NCBI RefSeq assembly: GCF_020297055.1
Contig: NZ_JAIXCQ010000010.1
Span: 21,965-85,964, forward strand
Source of the DNA: Isoptericola luteus
GTDB lineage: Bacteria > Actinomycetota > Actinomycetes > Actinomycetales > Cellulomonadaceae
Length of the DNA stretch: 64,000 bases
Direction of reading: 5' to 3'
The position numbers and the translations under genes are program-made. The notes beneath the pieces were generated by a model, which saw only the letters and a program-made list of their open reading frames with translations, was not told where the DNA came from and did no database searches. Below are positions 62,135 through 64,000 of this stretch, piece by piece. Position 1 is the stretch's first letter. Each line of letters begins with the position of its first letter.

Positions 62135-63114
62135 GTGCCGAACCGATCATGGAAAGAGTGCAGAGCACGCGCGTCACACCGGGGGAGGTGTCCGGGGAGG
62201 TCGTCGCCGTCCGCGGCGTGACGCGCCGCTTCGGGGACGTCGTCGCGCTCGACGACGTCACGCTCGACGTCGGCCCCGGCGAGCTCGTGGGCCTGCTGGG
62301 GCCCAACGGGGCCGGCAAGTCCACCCTGCTGTCGCTGATCAACGGTCAGCGCAAGCCCGACTCCGGAACGGTGCGGCTCCTGGGCGGAGACCCCCGGGAC
62401 GCCGCCAGCAGGCTCGGGCTCGGCGTCACCCCGCAGGAGACCGGTCTGCCGGCCACGCTGCGCGTCGGCGAGGTGGTCGACTTCGTCGCCGGGCACTTCC
62501 CCGACCCGGTCCCGACCGGCGACCTGCTGGAGCAGTTCGGGCTCGCCGAGATGGCCCGCCGTCAGGCCGGCGCGCTCTCGGGCGGGCAGAAGCGGCGGCT
62601 CGCGGTGGCGCTGTCCCTGGTCGGGCGGCCCCGCGTCCTGCTGCTGGACGAGCCCACCACGGGCCTCGACGTCGGCGCACGGCAGGCGCTCTGGGAGGCG
62701 GTCCGCGGCTACCACGCCGGGGGCGGCACGGTGCTGCTGACCAGCCACTACCTCGAGGAGGTGCAGGCGCTCGCGCAGCGCGTCGTCGTCATCGACCGTG
62801 GAGTGGTGCGGGCCGACGCCTCGCTGGACGTGATCCTGCGGCGCGTCGCACTGAGGCAGGTCGTGCTCACCTGCGCCACGGACCTGTCCGCGTGGCCGGG
62901 GGTGGTGCGTACCGGCACCGGCGCCGCCGCGACCCCGGGGTCCGACGGCGGTGCCCGCCAGACGCTGTTCACCGCAGACGCAGACGCGCTCGTGCGCGCC
63001 CTGGTGCGCGCCGACGTCGACTTCCGCGACCTCGAGATCCGGGGCGCGAGCCTGGAGGAGGCGTTCGCCGAGATGGTCGAGCCCGGGATGCCCGGGGAAG
63101 GAGCAGAGCGATGA
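62131..63114 (+). CDS. ABC exporter ATP-binding protein
   Basis: 327 residues. Walker A GPNGAGKST (residues 55-63), Q-loop VTPQETGLPA, signature LSGGQKRRL, Walker B LLLDEPTTGLDVG and H-loop TSHYLEE are intact. The C-terminal 100 residues form a DUF4162-like regulatory domain. It overlaps the regulator and permease genes, so the operon is tightly coupled. Likely lipid, drug or antibiotic export; substrate unknown. Confidence 0.92.
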   Translation: MSAEPIMERVQSTRVTPGEVSGEVVAVRGVTRRFGDVVALDDVTLDVGPGELVGLLGPNGAGKSTLLSLINGQRKPDSGTVRLLGGDPRDAASRLGLGVTPQETGLPATLRVGEVVDFVAGHFPDPVPTGDLLEQFGLAEMARRQAGALSGGQKRRLAVALSLVGRPRVLLLDEPTTGLDVGARQALWEAVRGYHAGGGTVLLTSHYLEEVQALAQRVVVIDRGVVRADASLDVILRRVALRQVVLTCATDLSAWPGVVRTGTGAAATPGSDGGARQTLFTADADALVRALVRADVDFRDLEIRGASLEEAFAEMVEPGMPGEGAER

Positions 63115-63914
63115 CCACCGCACCCCAGAGGCCCGCTGCCGCACCCGCGTCGAGAGGCGTCGTGACGCCCCTGCGCCTGACGTGGCTGCACCTGCGGTTC
63201 CAGTTCCTGGAGACGATCCGCATCCCCATGGCCGTGATCGGCAACATGCTGTTCCCCGCCCTGGCGATGGCGTTCTTCGTCGTCCCGCAGCAGGAGGTCG
63301 CGCAGAACCCGTTGTGGGCGACGACGGCGGTCGCCGGGCTGGCCATGTTCGCCGTCTGCTCCGCCAGCCTGTTCAGCTTCGGGCTCGGCGTGGCCGAGGA
63401 CCGCCAGCTGCCGTTCGACCCGTACGTGCGCAGCCTGCCGGCCGGGCCCGCGCCGCGCATGGCGGCGCGGATCGCCAACAGCGCGATCTTCGCGGTGCTG
63501 GGCCTGCTGCCGCTCATCGTCGTGGCCTGGCTCTTCACCGCGGCGACCGTCACCGTCCTCCAGCTCCTGGCGGGGATCGGGATGGTCCTCGTGGCGTTGG
63601 TGCCGTTCGTCCTGCTCGGCATGGCGATCGGGTACTCGATGCCCGCGAAGGCGGCGCTGGCCGTCGTCCAGGTGGTGCTGTTCCCGCTGGCGTTCGCGGG
63701 CGGGCTGTTCCTGCCGCCGATGATGTTCCCGGCCTGGCTCGACGCGATCTCGAAGGTCACCCCGACGCGGGCGGCCCGTGACCTGCTCGACCAGGCCCTG
63801 ACCGGGACGACCGCCTATGGCGGCGCATGGCTGGTGCTGCTCGGCTGGACGGTGGTGTTCGCGGCGCTGGCCACGTGGGCCTACCGTCGCGACGAGGGCC
63901 GCCGCTTCCGCTGA
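63111..63914 (+). CDS. ABC-2 type exporter permease
   Basis: 267 residues, six helices. LRLTWLHLRFQFLETIRIPMAVIGNMLFP begins the first transmembrane region, and GGLFLPPMMFPAWLDAISKVTPTRAARDLLD is the ABC-2 C-terminal signature. ATG at 63111 overlaps the ATPase stop. Likely drug or lipid export. Confidence 0.9.
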   Translation: MTTAPQRPAAAPASRGVVTPLRLTWLHLRFQFLETIRIPMAVIGNMLFPALAMAFFVVPQQEVAQNPLWATTAVAGLAMFAVCSASLFSFGLGVAEDRQLPFDPYVRSLPAGPAPRMAARIANSAIFAVLGLLPLIVVAWLFTAATVTVLQLLAGIGMVLVALVPFVLLGMAIGYSMPAKAALAVVQVVLFPLAFAGGLFLPPMMFPAWLDAISKVTPTRAARDLLDQALTGTTAYGGAWLVLLGWTVVFAALATWAYRRDEGRRFR

Positions 63915-63925
63915 CCCCCGGCCTG

Positions 63926-64000
63926 TGTTGTGAGCGCGGGGGTTGGCCCCCGAACGCAGAGGGGAGGGGGCCAAACCCCCCCCCCCACCCGGCGGGGGGG
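63926..64000. repeat. Incomplete family A hairpin running into poly-C/poly-G
   Basis: GTTGTGAGCG (63927-63936) starts the element, and GGGGGTTGGCCCCC pairs with GGAGGGGGCCAAACCCCC around a short loop, but the expected closing arm is replaced by a C run (63976-63986) and a G run to the window end. It resembles the damaged copy at 32966-33112. Confidence 0.65.

Overview
The window is very GC-rich actinobacterial DNA. It shows GTG starts, lipoproteins with classic lipoboxes, zf-HC2 anti-sigma factors, leaderless transcripts, NarL-type two-component pairs and SnoaL-tailed ECF sigma factors. The gene content fits the order Micrococcales, perhaps Promicromonosporaceae or Cellulomonadaceae. That placement is inference from gene style only, since no rRNA or marker gene is present. 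It reads as ordinary chromosome: 54 coding features (one cut at the left edge, one probable remnant), with no transposase, integrase, tRNA, rRNA or CRISPR array seen.

Left part (1-13.6 kb): end of a CPBP-type membrane protein; a DUF305 lipoprotein divergent from a secreted LVIVD-repeat protein; a YdcZ-type transporter; a zinc-ribbon/metallo-beta-lactamase protein; a histidine kinase/response regulator pair; an AbiEi/DUF559-type protein bracketed by two related hairpins; a NatAB-like ABC exporter; and a divergent cytochrome bd-type oxidase (cydA-cydB) without cydDC.

Middle left (13.6-30.2 kb): a small Arg/Pro-rich protein, two tandem membrane-anchored PQQ-type propeller proteins, PadR with a likely self-operator, a secreted-type nuclease fold, a Na+/H+ antiporter, a second ABC exporter divergent from a second two-component pair, a repeat island with an HTH fragment, endonuclease IV, a ThiD/PdxK kinase, and a module of lipoprotein, YceI, ECF sigma and anti-sigma.

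Middle (30.2-50.3 kb): PEP carboxylase, a stand-alone 5'-3' exonuclease, then a run of regulators on the minus strand (SnoaL-type ECF sigma, GAF/SpoIIE/ATPase phosphatase, large LuxR-ATPase coupled to a small protein), a conserved hypothetical, a MalY/PatB-type C-S lyase, a lipoprotein penicillin-binding protein, NadE, CopC, an MFS transporter and HU.

Right part (50.3-64 kb): a large membrane protein with a degenerate kinase-like domain and an LPG-flippase-like domain, a complete peptide ABC transporter (substrate-binding protein, two permeases, fused double ATPase), a CPBP protease-like protein, an SPFH protein coupled to a ribbon-helix-helix protein, and a membrane protein/winged-helix/ABC exporter operon.

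Two themes run through the window. About twenty genes have a TANNNT-like -10 hexamer only 6-9 bases before the start codon, which predicts leaderless mRNAs. Long near-perfect hairpins and short tandem repeats fill many intergenic gaps; two copies of one hairpin family run into poly-G/poly-C tracts that look like sequencing or assembly artefacts. I saw no clear new defence system. The most unusual items are the divergent CydAB, the hairpin-bracketed DUF559 gene, the degenerate-kinase flippase and the SPFH-RHH pair.
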